NCBI GenBank assembly: GCA_022353185.1
Contig: JAKRWB010000558.1
Coordinates: 1 to 6,726 of the forward strand
DNA length: 6,726 nucleotides
Direction of reading: 5' to 3'
Origin: ANME-2 cluster archaeon
GTDB taxonomy: Archaea; Halobacteriota; Methanosarcinia; Methanosarcinales; Methanocomedenaceae
Positions within the stretch are counted from its first letter, which is position 1. Each line of letters starts with the position of its first letter. This document shows, in pieces, positions 1-6,387 of the stretch. The notes beneath the pieces were generated by a model. It did no database searches. It worked only from the letters and a program-made list of their open reading frames with translations, and was not told the DNA's origin. Both the position numbers and the translations under genes were made by a program.

Positions 1-72
1 TAGTATTTTCGTCCATATACTATAATATAAGACATCACTACATATAAATATACTCAAGTTATTTCGTTACAG

Positions 73-234
73 TCACTTAATACCAGTAATAGAAATTTGA
101 ATTTCATTATTACGATAACAAGTATCACCATTTTCTACTAATTTGAATTTCATTTTAGTCCCAAGTTCTGATGATTCTGTAATCAATATTATAGAAATGT
201 TTGGCACGATTGGAAGTAAAAATAACAATTGCAA
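73..234 (-). CDS. Possible small ORF or gene remnant, hydrophobic N-terminus
   Basis: An open frame of 53 codons runs on the minus strand from a TTG at 234-232 to a TGA at 75-73. The N-terminal part is strongly hydrophobic (about residues 2-19, reading QLLFLLPIVPNISIILIT) and is followed by a polar tail ending in ISITGIK. A shorter alternative starts at the ATG at 153-151, has GGGA a few bases upstream, and gives 26 residues beginning MKFKLVENGD. The frame is closed upstream by a TAA at 243-241. No family is recognised. The overlapping frame ending in a TAA just before the internal ATG also looks peptide-like, so this could be a decayed, frameshifted gene rather than a live one. No good ribosome site precedes the TTG. 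Weakly supported. Confidence 0.2.
   Translation of the reverse strand: MQLLFLLPIVPNISIILITESSELGTKMKFKLVENGDTCYRNNEIQISITGIK
94..154. repeat. 15-bp direct repeat pair
   Basis: The 15-mer AATTTGAATTTCATT occurs at 94-108 and again at 140-154, a 46-bp period. Both copies lie inside the tentative small minus-strand ORF but in different reading frames of it (NEIQI in one copy, MKFKL in the other), so this is not a protein-level repeat. In sequence this AT-rich the repeat could be chance or a small local duplication. Confidence 0.4.
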
Positions 235-265
235 AATGTATTAAATTTTTTCTATTTTCCTTCTT

Positions 266-275
266 GGGTATACCC
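266..275. repeat. Perfect 10-bp palindrome GGGTATACCC
   Basis: A perfect palindrome lies in the 3' flank of the 174-residue membrane-protein gene, about 70 bp past its stop. It could be a binding site for a dimeric protein. As RNA it has no loop, so it is unlikely to act as a terminator. The rest of 235-345 is AT-rich and shows no gene or other structure I can support. Confidence 0.3.
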
Positions 276-345
276 CCTACGAAATGTAACGGAGCCTGTA
301 TTGTATTTTTGAAATTATTTATTCTTAATAAAACTCGTTCTTGAT

Positions 346-870
346 TTAAATTTTTGTTAAATTATTAGTGATAATTCGTCTGACTGAATTTTTAAATTTG
401 TATATTTCATTTCTTAAATCAATGTCGAATATTTCATATTCATTTAACCCTAAATGTGGGTCTTCATCGTAACCATCTGAATTTGGAGGCTCTCCATTAA
501 ATTCTCTTCCGGTAGGATATGGTGAATTTGTATCTTCAAATTTTTCTAACTCACTAACCAGTTTGCGAATTTCAGAAAAAACCACACTCGGCACATATTT
601 TCCTTCAAAAGATTCAGAAAAATGTTCGATTTTTTTATACAATTCTTTGTATGTTGAATTATTTATTATTTGTTGAAAATTCATCAAAGCCTTCTTTTTA
701 TCTTCATATAAAAGTTGGCTTTGAAGGTTTTTATCGGCTTGTTCTAATGCCTTATCTGCTTGTCCAATTGCTTTTCTATTGAAATACATTGAAATCGCAA
801 GTGAAAGAGTGCCTGTTATTGTACCAATTATTCCAAGAATTAATTCTGGAGTAAATGCTGGAGTACTCAT
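346..870 (-). CDS. Hypothetical single-pass membrane protein with membrane-proximal coiled coil
   Basis: A 174-residue protein of no family I recognise. I take the ATG at 870-868 as the start; the frame extends one codon to a TTG at 873-871, which is less likely. Residues about 10-30 (LILGIIGTITGTLSLAISMYF) form one hydrophobic membrane segment. Next comes NRK and a charged helix with a seven-residue direct repeat, QADKALE (37-43) and QADKNLQ (44-50), which suggests a coiled coil. The remainder is soluble, with an acidic, proline- and glycine-rich stretch around 118-142, and ends in a basic helix (about 154-174). The positive residues after the membrane segment favour a cytoplasmic C-terminal domain by the positive-inside rule. 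No Shine-Dalgarno sequence is evident; a TAnnTTTG box lies just upstream. It is transcribed away from the large helicase gene, so it does not share that transcript. A role as a sensor or effector anchor is speculation. Confidence 0.75.
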   Translation of the reverse strand: MSTPAFTPELILGIIGTITGTLSLAISMYFNRKAIGQADKALEQADKNLQSQLLYEDKKKALMNFQQIINNSTYKELYKKIEHFSESFEGKYVPSVVFSEIRKLVSELEKFEDTNSPYPTGREFNGEPPNSDGYDEDPHLGLNEYEIFDIDLRNEIYKFKNSVRRIITNNLTKI

Positions 871-891
871 CAATTAACTCAATTACTTCAT

Positions 892-899
892 CAAATTTA
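892..899 (-). promoter_or_regulatory. Candidate Bacteroidota -7 box (TAAATTTG)
   Basis: On the minus strand the octamer TAAATTTG fits the TAnnTTTG -7 consensus of Bacteroidota primary promoters. It sits 21 bases before the ATG of the 174-residue membrane-protein gene, which would give a very short leader. I do not see a clear TTTG -33 element at the usual distance, so the call rests on the -7 box alone. Confidence 0.3.
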
Positions 900-994
900 A
901 TATCTTTTATTCATTGGCTTTGAATGTAATTTATTAAAGTTTTTTTTTGGTATATAAAGTATAATTTTCTCCTCAAATCTCAACTCACTAAAAT

Positions 995-1282
995 ATGATA
1001 AGGGGCCACCAGAAGAAAAAGAAAGTTTTGGAAGCAAATTATCTGATTGGAAACATCCGATGCTTAGCCATTGCTACAATTAATTTGCACCCGAAGGGTG
1101 CTTTCTTGTACATAGTTTGCACTATGGGACTACTTTTATTCCAACACTTTCGCAGTCCACATACGCTGGAGGTGGTTAAGCGGGCTGTGGATTCGGTGGA
1201 TACGGGGTATCTTGATGGTGTTGTGGTAGATTATTATGACGAGGGTGGGGAGTGGTTTGGGCGGTGGTTTGTATGCTATTAA
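995..1282 (+). CDS. Doubtful 95-residue ORF, possibly a remnant or repeat-derived
   Basis: An uninterrupted frame runs from an ATG at 995 to a TAA at 1280-1282, giving 95 residues with no recognised domain. The N-terminal part starts MIRGHQKKKK; the middle (about residues 35-51) is hydrophobic; the C-terminal part (about 59-95) is acidic and aromatic, ending EWFGRWFVCY. Doubts: two perfect hairpins (1087-1126) fall in the middle; another frame over 958-1083 is also open and protein-like (it contains KGPPEEKESFGSKLSDWKHP but has no ATG at its head); base composition changes sharply at about 1160, where the DNA becomes G-rich and C-poor. There is no ribosome site. It may be a real small gene, the fused remains of two older ones, or non-coding repeat DNA that happens to stay open. 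Confidence 0.25.
   Translation: MIRGHQKKKKVLEANYLIGNIRCLAIATINLHPKGAFLYIVCTMGLLLFQHFRSPHTLEVVKRAVDSVDTGYLDGVVVDYYDEGGEWFGRWFVCY
1087..1101 (+). repeat. Perfect hairpin with a short T tract (terminator-like)
   Basis: GCACCC (1087-1092) and GGGTGC (1096-1101) form a perfect 6-bp, GC-rich stem with a GAA loop, followed by TTTCTT. In a neutral context this would pass as a weak intrinsic terminator on the plus strand. It lies 15 bp before a second hairpin, 111 bp upstream of which no confident gene ends, so it may belong to a structured element or a decayed gene end. Confidence 0.45.
1111..1126. repeat. Second perfect hairpin, 6-bp stem and 4-nt loop
   Basis: CATAGT (1111-1116) and ACTATG (1121-1126) are exact inverse complements around a TTGC loop. 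Ten bases separate it from the hairpin at 1087-1101. Together they suggest a structured RNA or a palindromic intergenic repeat rather than ordinary coding DNA. Confidence 0.4.
1161..1270 (+). other. G-skewed, C-poor island upstream of the helicase gene
   Basis: In these 110 bases I count 49 G and 9 C (about 53% G+C), against visibly AT-rich DNA on both sides. The G residues come in runs, notably GAGGGTGGGG at 1241-1250 followed by GTGG, TTTGGG and CGGTGG. The plus strand could form G-quadruplex-like structure. It overlaps the C-terminal half of the doubtful 95-residue ORF. Such a jump in composition between neighbouring segments suggests a different origin from the surrounding DNA. Confidence 0.5.
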
Positions 1283-1345
1283 ATTTATAAAACAAAGTTA
1301 AACACGACAAATGCATAAAATTAATAGGGAATACTAACATTTTAA

Positions 1346-1377
1346 TTGAGTATAACACTCTCTGAGTATTAACGTTG
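1346..1377 (+). promoter_or_regulatory. Candidate Bacteroidota promoter for the helicase gene
   Basis: TTG at 1346-1348 could serve as a -33 element and TAACGTTG at 1370-1377 is one base from the TAnnTTTG -7 consensus, with 21 bp between them. Transcription would start near 1385, leaving a leader of about 40 bases to the ATG at 1423. The imperfect -7 box and AT-rich context keep this tentative. Confidence 0.3.
1347..1369 (+). repeat. TGAGTAT direct repeat, 16-bp period, inside the promoter spacer
   Basis: TGAGTAT occurs at 1347-1353 and 1363-1369, both within or next to the candidate promoter of the helicase gene. Two same-orientation 7-mers spaced 16 bp apart at this position could be an operator for a regulator encoded elsewhere. 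No regulator gene is in the window. Confidence 0.3.
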
Positions 1378-1422
1378 CATAAAATGTGAAGAATAAAACA
1401 CTCCTCGAAAGTTGGAACTGTT

Positions 1423-4400
1423 ATGAATAAGATCGAAAAACAATTACAATTCGCAAGGCAAAATCTATTAGATTTTACAATGCGAAATCGACTTTTAAAC
1501 TTTCGTCCCACAAAAGCTCGGACAATTAAAATAATAGATGAAATCCCAACAGAAGTTTATAACATTTTAGTCTTGCAAGAAAAAAAGATGGAATTTCGTT
1601 CTGTAAAAAAGAAAATCGAAACAAATACTGAAGACAATGAGGATACATATACCGAAATAGCAGACCATACAGAAGATGAAGTGTCTAAACTCTGGGAATT
1701 GCCCACACCAGATGTTGAAGTTGCTGAACGGTACGTTGACCGTTTTCTTCAAACGTCTTTAGAAAGTGAAGATCTTCAGAAACGTTTGTTCTACATTAAC
1801 CAACAATCAAAATCAGCATTTGAAGAACAGGGATATACAGTACTTTATCTTGCCTTGGGCTTTTTAGAATGGACTGAAGATTCCAACTCAGATCAACTTA
1901 GATCATCACCACTTATTCTTATTCCTGTGGAGTTAGAAAGAACAAAAGTCGGCAAATCTTTCAAGTTATATTGGACTGAAGAGGATATTTTCACCAATAT
2001 TTCACTTCAAGCAAAGCTTTCTGAACAAGGAATCTTATTACCTGATTTTGAAATGCCTGATGGCAAAACAGGTATTGATCAGTATTTCAAATCAGTAGTC
2101 GATGAAATATCAAATATGCAAAATTGGCGGGTTGTATTAGACATATATTTAGATTTTTTCAGTTTTACTAAATTTGTTATGTATAAGGATCTTGATTCCA
2201 ACGGTTGGCCTGAAGGTAAATCTCCTATAGACCATCCCCTAATCAAATCAATATTTGATCCTTCTGAAAAACAAGACTTGTCGGAGTTTTCTGAGGATGA
2301 TGTTGATGAAAAACTCAATTTTTACAATCTGTACCATGTTATGGACGCTGACCCATCCCAAATAGCAGTGATTGAAGAAGTTAAGGCGGGTAAAAATTTG
2401 GTGGTAGAAGGACCACCCGGAACCGGAAAATCTCAGACAATTACGAATATTATTGCTGAACTTCTAGCAGATGGAAAATCGGTATTGTTTGTCAGTGAGA
2501 AGATGGCAGCCCTTGAAGTAGTAAAGAGTCGCCTTGATCATGTGGGTCTTGGGGACTTCTGTCTAGAATTGCATAGCCGAAAATCAAATAAAAAAGAAGT
2601 ACTTGCCGAACTTCAGCGTACTATATCTAAACCACCTCCAAAATCAATATCATTAGATAAAGACTTTGAAATTTTAAATTTACTCAAATTTGAACTTAAT
2701 GACTATGTTAAGGCATTGAATGAACCATACGGAAATCTTGGGGAAAAACCATTTTCTTTATTTAATATGAAGGAAAAAGCAGTGTCTCATTTTGAAAAAC
2801 TTGGCAGAGATATGCCTCGTATTAAATTATCTGATATAGAAAAATGCGATTATGCTACTTTGGAAAATACAAAATCAGAACTTACCAATTTGGCCGAAAT
2901 ATTACAAATTGTCAAACCTATTAGTAATCATCCTTGGAAAGGTTGCTCTCCTGATTCAGTATTACCGTCTGATGAAACTGAAATTGATTTTTTAATAAAT
3001 GAATGTAACGCTTCTATTAATGACATTGAAGCGATTATTGAGAAAATTACAGAAATGTGTTCAATAAAGAGACCCGTTTCCTTAAAAGAGTTGGAACAAG
3101 CAATTTCCGCATCAAAAGTCATCGCAGCTTCGAAGCCGACTGATAAAGAAGTTTTATTAAGCTCAAAATGGAATGAACCGAGTCTTGAAGCTAATGAATT
3201 AATTCAAAAAATTGAGGAATATCACAAACTATGCATCCAAGTACTCAATACGTTTGAAAAAGATGCATTGACTCAAAACTTAGATTTGATAAAAGATTAT
3301 CGAGAACTTTCTGCAAAATTCTTTATTACCAGATTTTTCAATAGCAAATTTAAGCAACTAAAGCAAGAAATATTTTCATTATATAATGGTGTACCACCCA
3401 AAAATAACAAGAAAATTATTTTAGATTTAAATGAACTTGAATATTGCCTCAAATTAAAGGGAGATATTAGATATTCAAATGAGGTGGGGCAAACCTTATT
3501 TGGTTCACACTGGCGAGCTGAAGAAAGCGATCCTGAAATGTTGCAATCATTTGCTGATTGGGTTGTTTCTTTTAGGCAGCAATTATTGAAAAAAGTATTT
3601 ACTGAAGAAATCATTGACTTGGTTAGTTCCGGAATATCACGAGAAAATGTAGAACAGATTGTAGTCGATGTAATCGGAAAAGAAAAGCATTTTATCGAAA
3701 TACGAGATCAATTAGGCAAGCGTATTGGCATTAATTATGAAATGATTTTTGGAGTTGAGTCTGAAAATGTATCTTTTGAAGATTTAACAAAGAGATTATA
3801 TTTATGGAAATCTAATCTGCAAAAACTTCAAAGATGGGCACAATTCGCCATTCGTCGCAAATCTTGTCTAAAAACCATTGTAAATCCGATTGTTGAATTA
3901 ATCGATTCCGATTTACTTGAACCAGAAGATATTATCCCTTGTTTTGAGGGAAATTTTGCTGATGATTTGCTTCACTGTGTTTTTATTGAAAGACCTGTTC
4001 TCGTAAATTTTGTGGGAGAACTTCATGAAAACAAGATTAAAAAGTTCATGGAACTTGATAGTGAATTGATAATTAAAAACCGACAAAGACTTGCTCACAT
4101 GCTTTACCAAAAACAACCACATATTTCTGGTGGTGCATCCACGGGTTCTGAAGCTGGTATATTGTTGGGTGAATTTGGTCGCAAACGTAGACACATGCCA
4201 ATTCGTAAGCTGATGACACTTACAGGAGGATTAATTCAAAAAATTAAACCATGTTTTATGATGAGTCCTTTGTCAATAGCTCAATTTCTTGATCCAAAAA
4301 CTGCCAATTTCGATGTGGTTATATTTGATGAAGCCAGTCAAGTTAAACCAGAGGATGCGCTTGGTGCGCTTTTACGAGGAAATCAGGCTGTTGTTATTGG

Positions 4401-6195
4401 TGATACCAGACAGCTTCCACCCACCAGCTTCTTTGACCACATAGTAGAATCCGATGAAGAAAACGACCCCGAATTAGGTGCTCCAATTGCTGATATTGAA
4501 AGTATCCTCCATTTATGCAAAAGTAGTTTTATCACAAAAATCCTGCGATGGCATTATCGAAGTAGACATGAATCTTTAATTGCAGTTTCAAATCAAGAGT
4601 TCTATGATAATCGACTTGTAATTTATCCTTCACCTAATGATAAAACAGATCATCTTGGATTAAAATTCATACATTTACCAGATACTCTATACGACCGTGG
4701 TGGTAGTTCAGTAAATCGTGAAGAAGCAAGAACTGTAGCAAAAATGGCAATTGAACATTATCGAAATTATCCGAATAAGAGTCTTGGGATTGGTGCTTTT
4801 AATATAAGACAGCAACAAGCGATTCTTGAAGAAATTGAACTTCAAGTTCGTGAGCATCCAGAGATGGAGGACTTTATAAAAAGTGACAGATATGAACACT
4901 TTTTTGTAAAAAATCTGGAAACAATACAAGGTGATGAAAGAGATTTTATTTTTTTAAGCATTGGGTTTGGATTTGATAAATCTAAACGTTTGAGCCACAA
5001 TTTTGGTCCAATCAACCGTGACGGCGGTGAGCGTCGTTTGAATGTGCTGATTACTCGCGCCCGAGAACAATGTGTTGTTTATTCGAATTTCCAAGCAAAA
5101 GATCTTTCGCTTGATGCAAATGCATCATTTGGTTTGAGAAGTCTAAAGGTATTTCTTGATTATGCCGAAAACAGGAATTTAATCAGCATGGAATCTATCA
5201 GTGAAGACGCAGACTCTCCATTTGAAGAATCAGTTTATGATTTTCTACGCGATAATGGCTATGAAGTCAGAAAACAGGTCGGTTGTGCAGGGTATAGAGT
5301 TGACCTTGGGATAATTAATCCTGAATCGCCTGGAAAATATCTTATGGGTATTGAATGTGATGGAGCAAAATACCATTCATCTCCTGTTGCAAGAGATAGA
5401 GATAGATTACGTCAGCAAATACTTGAAGGATTGGGTTGGAATATCTACAGGGTGTGGTCTACCGACTGGTATCGTAATCGTATTGAAACCAAAAATAAAC
5501 TACTTGAAGCTGTAAAAAAAGCAAACCAAATGAATGATAATTCGATTACAGTTCTAAAAGATAGACGTGAGCCAATAATTGAAAGGCATGAAAAAGGGGT
5601 ACAAGTTGAAGAAGAAACCTCTGATAGTACTTCTGTTGAATATATTAACGATATTGTGCCTGATTATGAAATATGTCCATCATTCGATATTGAAACATTT
5701 GGGGATTTCTCAAATGTGTCTCTGGAAGAACTCGCTAAATCTGTTAGTCGTATTGTAGAAGTAGAAGGTCCTGTCCATTTAGATGAAGTTATTCGGAGAA
5801 TACGGTCCAATCTTGGCTATAAGCGCACGGGCTATAAAATCCGTGATGCGATAATCAAAGCAGCCGCACTTGCAAAACGCGAAGGAAATATATTACGTAA
5901 AGGTGATTTTCTTTGGCCAGTAAATAATCAAGTTGTTCCAGTGCGACGGCGTGGAGGCGATTTACCTGCTAAAGTAGATTTGATCTGTGATGAGGAAATT
6001 GCTGAGGCAATAAAATTGGTGCTAAAAAATCAATTTGCTACTTTTTCTGAAGAACTTGTACTTCAATCATCTCGACTTCTTGGATTCCGTGCTACAAGCG
6101 AAGTGGTTGCAAATCGAATAGATAATATAATTAGAAAAATGATCAAACAAAATGAATTAATACTTTTGTCAAATGAAATGATAGATTTGGCTTAA
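1423..6195 (+). CDS. DUF4011-SF1 helicase-Vsr-like nuclease-DUF3320 protein (Hhe-type defence protein)
   Basis: A 1590-residue protein, complete. The N-terminus has the DUF4011 signature (LLDFTMRNRLLNF, residues 15-27), with DUF4011 reaching to about 270. A superfamily 1 (UPF1/AAA_11-AAA_12-like) helicase follows: Walker A GPPGTGKS (330-337), motif Ia around 354-384 (LFVSEKMAALEVV), Walker B FDEAS (968-972), motif III GDTRQLPP (993-1000), motif IV WHYRSRHESL (1043-1052), motif V QGDERD (1169-1174) and motif VI LNVLITRARE (1206-1215). About 630 mainly helical residues separate motifs A and B. Next is a Vsr/MTES_1575-like PD-(D/E)xK nuclease, about 1266-1350: E1269, D1294 in YRVDL, E1311-C-D1313, H1318, and a WSTDW end. 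DUF3320 covers about 1433-1480, then a helical, possibly winged-helix tail. All key residues are present. This domain order matches the DUF4011-helicase-Vsr proteins known as hhe, reported as single-gene phage defence; ATP-driven DNA translocation coupled to cleavage is the inferred activity. The ATG at 1423 is the only ATG after the upstream stop at 1387-1389; GGAA at 1414-1417 is a weak ribosome site. Confidence 0.95.
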   Translation: MNKIEKQLQFARQNLLDFTMRNRLLNFRPTKARTIKIIDEIPTEVYNILVLQEKKMEFRSVKKKIETNTEDNEDTYTEIADHTEDEVSKLWELPTPDVEVAERYVDRFLQTSLESEDLQKRLFYINQQSKSAFEEQGYTVLYLALGFLEWTEDSNSDQLRSSPLILIPVELERTKVGKSFKLYWTEEDIFTNISLQAKLSEQGILLPDFEMPDGKTGIDQYFKSVVDEISNMQNWRVVLDIYLDFFSFTKFVMYKDLDSNGWPEGKSPIDHPLIKSIFDPSEKQDLSEFSEDDVDEKLNFYNLYHVMDADPSQIAVIEEVKAGKNLVVEGPPGTGKSQTITNIIAELLADGKSVLFVSEKMAALEVVKSRLDHVGLGDFCLELHSRKSNKKEVLAELQRTISKPPPKSISLDKDFEILNLLKFELNDYVKALNEPYGNLGEKPFSLFNMKEKAVSHFEKLGRDMPRIKLSDIEKCDYATLENTKSELTNLAEILQIVKPISNHPWKGCSPDSVLPSDETEIDFLINECNASINDIEAIIEKITEMCSIKRPVSLKELEQAISASKVIAASKPTDKEVLLSSKWNEPSLEANELIQKIEEYHKLCIQVLNTFEKDALTQNLDLIKDYRELSAKFFITRFFNSKFKQLKQEIFSLYNGVPPKNNKKIILDLNELEYCLKLKGDIRYSNEVGQTLFGSHWRAEESDPEMLQSFADWVVSFRQQLLKKVFTEEIIDLVSSGISRENVEQIVVDVIGKEKHFIEIRDQLGKRIGINYEMIFGVESENVSFEDLTKRLYLWKSNLQKLQRWAQFAIRRKSCLKTIVNPIVELIDSDLLEPEDIIPCFEGNFADDLLHCVFIERPVLVNFVGELHENKIKKFMELDSELIIKNRQRLAHMLYQKQPHISGGASTGSEAGILLGEFGRKRRHMPIRKLMTLTGGLIQKIKPCFMMSPLSIAQFLDPKTANFDVVIFDEASQVKPEDALGALLRGNQAVVIGDTRQLPPTSFFDHIVESDEENDPELGAPIADIESILHLCKSSFITKILRWHYRSRHESLIAVSNQEFYDNRLVIYPSPNDKTDHLGLKFIHLPDTLYDRGGSSVNREEARTVAKMAIEHYRNYPNKSLGIGAFNIRQQQAILEEIELQVREHPEMEDFIKSDRYEHFFVKNLETIQGDERDFIFLSIGFGFDKSKRLSHNFGPINRDGGERRLNVLITRAREQCVVYSNFQAKDLSLDANASFGLRSLKVFLDYAENRNLISMESISEDADSPFEESVYDFLRDNGYEVRKQVGCAGYRVDLGIINPESPGKYLMGIECDGAKYHSSPVARDRDRLRQQILEGLGWNIYRVWSTDWYRNRIETKNKLLEAVKKANQMNDNSITVLKDRREPIIERHEKGVQVEEETSDSTSVEYINDIVPDYEICPSFDIETFGDFSNVSLEELAKSVSRIVEVEGPVHLDEVIRRIRSNLGYKRTGYKIRDAIIKAAALAKREGNILRKGDFLWPVNNQVVPVRRRGGDLPAKVDLICDEEIAEAIKLVLKNQFATFSEELVLQSSRLLGFRATSEVVANRIDNIIRKMIKQNELILLSNEMIDLA

Positions 6196-6197
6196 AG

Positions 6198-6217
6198 ATA
6201 CCCGGTTTTTGCGGTAT
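6198..6217. repeat. Imperfect hairpin just after the helicase stop
   Basis: ATACC(C)G at 6198-6204 pairs with CGGTAT at 6212-6217 with one bulged C and a GTTTTTG loop. It begins three bases after the helicase stop codon. There is no T tract after it, so it is not a standard intrinsic terminator; it could protect the 3' end or belong to a repeat element. Confidence 0.3.
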
Positions 6218-6260
6218 ACACCACTTACCTCGATTGGATTTAATATTACTGATTCATACG

Positions 6261-6330
6261 TTGGGAGTAGTGTGTGCGGGCGGCGGCCTCGGGTGTTGGT
6301 TGGTGCTGCCGATGGGGGGTATGGCTGTTA
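6261..6330 (+). other. G-skewed island downstream of the helicase gene
   Basis: In these 70 bases I count 35 G and 10 C (about 64% G+C), far above the surrounding AT-rich DNA. It includes GCGGGCGGCGGCC (6277-6288 region) and a run of six G at 6314-6319. The frame from a TTG at 6261 to a TAA at 6336-6338 is open and would encode 25 Gly-rich hydrophobic residues (LGVVCAGGGLGCWLVL and so on); I do not call this a gene, since it has no good start. The rest of 6196-6387 shows only a TATAAT-like hexamer (6334-6339) ahead of the next gene. Confidence 0.5.
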
Positions 6331-6387
6331 ATATATAATTTGTGAAACTTCTTGTCGCACTGTGTACTCTGTGGCTTGTATTAAATT

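Larger units (their letters stand above)
1337..1387. repeat. Inverted repeat ACATTTTA / TAAAATGT in helicase leader
   Basis: ACATTTTA at 1337-1344 and TAAAATGT at 1380-1387 are exact inverse complements 35 bp apart. Inside them AATACT (1330-1335, just outside the left arm) also matches AGTATT (1365-1370). The pairs bracket the candidate promoter and could be operator half-sites, or chance in AT-rich DNA. Confidence 0.25.

Noticed and set aside
871..873. TTG as start of the 174-residue membrane protein
   Set aside because: An ATG follows immediately and neither has a distinctive ribosome site; ATG is the simpler choice.
1060..1181. Integron attC-like site (GCTTAGC ... GTTAAGC)
   Set aside because: GTTAAGC fits GTTRRRY, but the left element lacks the needed AAC and the internal symmetric arms of an attC site are not there. 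No integrase is in the window.
1176..1511. Minus-strand ORF of 111 codons overlapping the helicase start
   Set aside because: Its Pro/His/Gln-rich end is simply the antisense of the G-rich island, and it overlaps the well-supported helicase N-terminus.
1567..4929. Several minus-strand ORFs of 61-105 codons inside the helicase gene
   Set aside because: All are antisense to a conserved multidomain protein; the Phe/Ser/Cys-rich products are typical of antisense of AT-rich coding DNA.
6177..6338. Open frame through the downstream G-rich island as a gene
   Set aside because: No ATG near its head, it overlaps the end of the helicase gene, and its Gly/Val/Leu content follows from G-rich composition.
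237..6387. TGTATTAAATT shared at 237-247 and 6377-6387 as possible insertion-site duplication
   Set aside because: An 11-bp AT-rich match is expected by chance in DNA of this composition, and the positions do not bound a sensible unit.
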